Source: Collinsella sp. UBA6357 (GTDB lineage: Bacteria; Actinomycetota; Coriobacteriia; Coriobacteriales; Coriobacteriaceae). From it: DNA of 7,080 nt. The DNA lies in NCBI GenBank assembly GCA_002437815.1, contig DJRP01000013.1:91172-98251 (forward strand). The letters run 5' to 3'. The first letter of the stretch is position 1. Each line of letters opens with the position of its first letter. The notes under the pieces were generated by a model that saw only the letters and a list, made by a program, of their open reading frames with translations, ran no database searches and was not told where the DNA came from. Below are positions 4,747 to 7,080 of the stretch, piece after piece. The translations under genes were made by a program, and so were the position numbers.

Positions 4747-6183
4747 CTACTCGGCGTCAGCCGCAGCTTCTTCCTTAAGGCGCTGCTCGGCGAGCTCCGG
4801 GGTGAGACCCTTGTACTCTTCCTTGCGGCCGCGGGCACTGACCACACGGACGACCTCGCCGATGGCAAGCAGGACGATGAAGCAGATCAACATCGGGACC
4901 TTGTCGGCGACCTCGTCTGCGGAGAGCGGGCAGATGGTGGCGACGATGGCCAGCACGAGCTCGATCGCAGGGATGGCCAGCATAACCTTCATCAGCGCAC
5001 CCTTGAACGGGAAGGTGAAGACGCGCTTGCGGTTCGGGTCGTTCTTGCGCAGGTTGAGGAACGCCGGGAACATCGGGATGTAGGTCAGCAGCAGGAAGAC
5101 GACGGAGGTGCCGAAGAGCAGCCAGAAGACACCGTCGGAGATGGCCTTGATCGGCACGAGCTGCAGGCACAGGACCAGCGAGGCGACGATAGCGTTAACC
5201 AGGTTCGCACCGTTGGGCATGTCGTCGTCCGAGATCATGGAAGCGAAGACCTTGGGCATATTGCCGTGCTCAGCTGCATAGCGGGCGACGGAGTTGACGC
5301 CGAAGGACCAAGCGGCCATGTTGGCGAACAGCGTGATCAGGAAGGCGATGCACACGATCTTGAAGATCGGGGAATTGCCGACCATGGTCTGCAGGGCGTA
5401 GATCATGCCGTAGTCGGGGTCGATCGCGTCGGCGGGCACAGCGGCGCCGATGCCAAAGCCGGCGAACAGGTAGATCACGGCGATAGACAGACCGCCCACG
5501 ATGATGGCCTTGGGGATATCCTTCTCAGGATCGGCCATATCGTCGGTCATGGTGCAGATGACCTCGAAGCCCATGAAGTTGAAGATGATGATCGACAGGT
5601 AGCTGAGAGCGTTAGTGTTGGTGAGCTCGGGGAGGAAGGTGCCGGCGGACATATCGTTCGCGAAACCGTTCTCCATGGCGTACCAGATACCCAGCGCGCC
5701 GACGATGACGGCGACGGCGACCTTGATGATGGCGCCACCGTTGAGCACCCACTCGGAGTCAGCGGCCTTGGAGCGGCCCATGAGGTACACGATCCACACA
5801 AAGGCGAGGTCGATCACAATCTTGGCAACGAGGTTGAACTCCACGCCAAAGACCATACCCAGGATATCGGGGAACATGGTCGCCAGCGAGGCGATCCACA
5901 GCGGGTAGTTGACCCAGTAGTAGTACGAGATGCGGGCGCCCCACTTGTCGCCGAGGCCGTCGCGCACCCAGTCGTAAATGCCGCCCTCGCCGTCATAAGT
6001 GGTGCCGAGCTCGGCGACGACCATGCCGTAGGGAAGCAGGAAGGTGATGATCAGGAAGATCCACCAGAAGAACTGCTGGTTGCCGATGGCAGCAGCAGGA
6101 GCGGCGGCTTCGCACACGAAGACGACGCAGATGATGGTCGCGATGACCGTCATAAAGGAAAGCTTTTTCTTTCCGTCGCTCAT
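4747..6183 (-). CDS. aguD: Agmatine/putrescine antiporter, APC superfamily
   Basis: Inner-membrane exchanger expected to import agmatine in return for putrescine, the transport step of the AgDI pathway. It has 478 residues and about 12 hydrophobic segments. The N-terminus has a short charged head, then TM1 ending in the EAAAPAAAIGN stretch (25-35), where APC carriers break the helix for substrate. Other marks are LLPYGMVVAELGTTYDGEGG (49-68), YYYWVNYPLW (87-96), IIFNFMGFEV (199-208) and AWSFGVNSVARYAAEHGNMP (291-310). The C-terminus ends in a charged, Glu/Ala-rich tail (about 453-478) that the second copy lacks. The start at 6183 follows AAGGA by seven bases. The substrate is assigned mainly from its place between aguB and aguA, because the fold alone would also fit glutamate/GABA or other amine exchangers. 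A terminator-like hairpin follows the stop. Confidence 0.92.
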   Translation of the reverse strand: MSDGKKKLSFMTVIATIICVVFVCEAAAPAAAIGNQQFFWWIFLIITFLLPYGMVVAELGTTYDGEGGIYDWVRDGLGDKWGARISYYYWVNYPLWIASLATMFPDILGMVFGVEFNLVAKIVIDLAFVWIVYLMGRSKAADSEWVLNGGAIIKVAVAVIVGALGIWYAMENGFANDMSAGTFLPELTNTNALSYLSIIIFNFMGFEVICTMTDDMADPEKDIPKAIIVGGLSIAVIYLFAGFGIGAAVPADAIDPDYGMIYALQTMVGNSPIFKIVCIAFLITLFANMAAWSFGVNSVARYAAEHGNMPKVFASMISDDDMPNGANLVNAIVASLVLCLQLVPIKAISDGVFWLLFGTSVVFLLLTYIPMFPAFLNLRKNDPNRKRVFTFPFKGALMKVMLAIPAIELVLAIVATICPLSADEVADKVPMLICFIVLLAIGEVVRVVSARGRKEEYKGLTPELAEQRLKEEAAADAE

Positions 6184-6336
6184 AAGAGTGTCCTTTTTGC
6201 TCAGTCTGGGACAGATCCGAGGTTTGACGAGCAGACATCTCGAATGAAACCTCGGTGAGCGGGCGACAGGAGACGAGCATCCGCCGCCCGCAGATCACGC
6301 GCTCGGCGGCAACCAGGCGCGGTCTAGCTTCGAGGC
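6184..6336 (-). promoter_or_regulatory. aguB-aguD intercistronic region with two hairpins
   Basis: Two clear inverted repeats fill this 153-base gap. CCGAGGTTT (6217-6225) pairs exactly with AAACCTCGG (6247-6255) and encloses a CGAG/CTCG inner stem. GCGGGCG (6259-6265) pairs exactly with CGCCCGC (6285-6291). They sit three bases apart and could stack. Neither is followed by a T tract on the minus strand, so they look more like message-stabilising or processing hairpins than terminators. Confidence 0.55.
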
Positions 6337-7080
6337 TTAGAGCTGCTCGAGCGCATCGAGGGCAGCGTGGAGCTCAGCCTTGGCGCTGTACTCGACGTCC
6401 TCGTCGTTGAGCGGGGTGCGCTTGCCCAGCGCGGCGAGCAGGGCGCGGATGGAGTGCTTGCGGTTCTCGGCCTCGACCCAGCACAGGGAGCGCTCCTCGT
6501 TGTCCATGACCTCGTCGACGACCTCCTCGCCGCGGGTAGCCGGCAGGCAGTGCATGAACTTGGAGTTGGGGCCGGCAAAGTTCATCATGTCCATGGTGAC
6601 CTGGTACTTGGGATAGAACACGTCCATGTAGTTCTCGCCCGAGACCTCCTCGTCGTACAGGCCGTACCACACGTCGGTGTAGATGAAGTCGGCGCCCTTG
6701 ATGCACTCGATGTCATCGGAGATGACGACGGAGCCGCCGGAGACCTTGCAGTTCTCCTCGGCGATGGCCATCATCTGCTTGCCGAACTCGGCGCGCTCCT
6801 CGACGGTACCGACGTGCAGGCCGCCATCGGGAACCTGGTGGCCCTTGGGTCCGAACTGGACGAACTTCATGCCGACCTTAGAGGCGATGAACATGAGGGA
6901 GACGCAGACCTGGGTGGCGTCGCCGATGAAGGCGAGGGTGCAGTCCTCGATCTTCTTGCCCTCGGGCAGGTTCTCGAGCATGGTCATGAGGTCGCCCATC
7001 TCCTGCGTGGGGTGGTTGAACTCGGACATGCCGTTGATGACGGGCACGGCGGAGCCGGCGGCGAGGCCGACGACGTCCTT
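6337..7080 (-). CDS. aguB: Putrescine carbamoyltransferase, 5' end beyond the window
   Basis: Cytosolic transcarbamylase that converts N-carbamoylputrescine and phosphate to putrescine and carbamoyl phosphate, the second step of the AgDI pathway. 247 codons are visible. The frame is open to the window edge, so about 90-95 N-terminal residues, including the carbamoyl-phosphate binding STRT-type motif, are missing. Visible marks are VINGMSEFNHPTQEMGDL (HPTQ at 7014-7003), FIGDATQVCVSL, the DVWYGLYDEE loop (YGLY at 6666-6655), and FMHCLPATRGEEV (HCLPA at 6552-6538). The WYGLY loop and the C-terminal helical tail fit putrescine carbamoyltransferase rather than ornithine carbamoyltransferase, which usually has a Ser-Met-Gly-Glu loop there. 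The sequence closely follows the enterococcal enzyme as I recall it. The internal GTG at 7047 is not the true start, because conserved sequence continues upstream of it. It is the first agu gene in reading order here. Confidence 0.95.
   Translation of the reverse strand, partial: KDVVGLAAGSAVPVINGMSEFNHPTQEMGDLMTMLENLPEGKKIEDCTLAFIGDATQVCVSLMFIASKVGMKFVQFGPKGHQVPDGGLHVGTVEERAEFGKQMMAIAEENCKVSGGSVVISDDIECIKGADFIYTDVWYGLYDEEVSGENYMDVFYPKYQVTMDMMNFAGPNSKFMHCLPATRGEEVVDEVMDNEERSLCWVEAENRKHSIRALLAALGKRTPLNDEDVEYSAKAELHAALDALEQL

Noticed and set aside
5266..6258. Plus-strand open frame of 330 codons
   Set aside because: It is antisense to aguD, has no ribosome site of note, and its product is rich in His, Asp and Gly as expected from a mirrored membrane protein gene.
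6337..7080. Ornithine carbamoyltransferase
   Set aside because: The WYGLY loop in place of the usual SMGE-type loop, the C-terminal tail and the neighbours aguD and aguA favour putrescine carbamoyltransferase.

Overview
The window reads as a high-GC, gut-type actinobacterium of the Coriobacteriia, most likely Collinsella or a close relative. This is inferred from codon use (C or G in most third positions), strong GGAG-type ribosome sites, and a membrane-anchored LuxR regulator of a kind common in that group. No marker gene fixes the species. Nearly everything lies on the minus strand, so the genes read from high to low coordinates.

The core (7080 to 3285) is an agmatine deiminase (AgDI) catabolic cluster in the order aguB - aguD - aguA: putrescine carbamoyltransferase (5' end cut by the window edge), an agmatine/putrescine antiporter of the APC superfamily, and agmatine deiminase. 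Agmatine enters in exchange for putrescine. AguA converts it to N-carbamoylputrescine plus ammonia. AguB releases putrescine and makes carbamoyl phosphate, from which a carbamate kinase would make ATP. That kinase (aguC) is not in this window, although it follows aguA in the enterococcal cluster.

Downstream of aguA is a 566-base stretch (2719-3284) with no securely identified gene but unusually many inverted repeats: a 22-nt-arm palindrome, a perfect 13-bp hairpin, a 9-bp hairpin, a terminator with a U tract, an 85-nt interrupted hairpin, an 8-bp hairpin, and a 69-nt hairpin plus U run just before the next gene's ribosome site. A possible 56-codon leader ORF overlaps the last of these. Next comes a second, closely related antiporter gene (2718-1336). 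It converges on a small plus-strand ORF (1105-1296) with a strong ribosome site and its own intrinsic terminator. That ORF is divergent from a membrane-bound LuxR-type regulator (1015-23). Such regulators (AguR) are known to control agmatine clusters in lactic acid bacteria, so this one is a candidate controller here.

The most unusual parts are the palindrome-rich region between aguA and the second antiporter, the apparent terminator and hairpins between the agu genes, and an acidic insertion of about 25 residues in AguA. No wholly new multi-gene system is evident.
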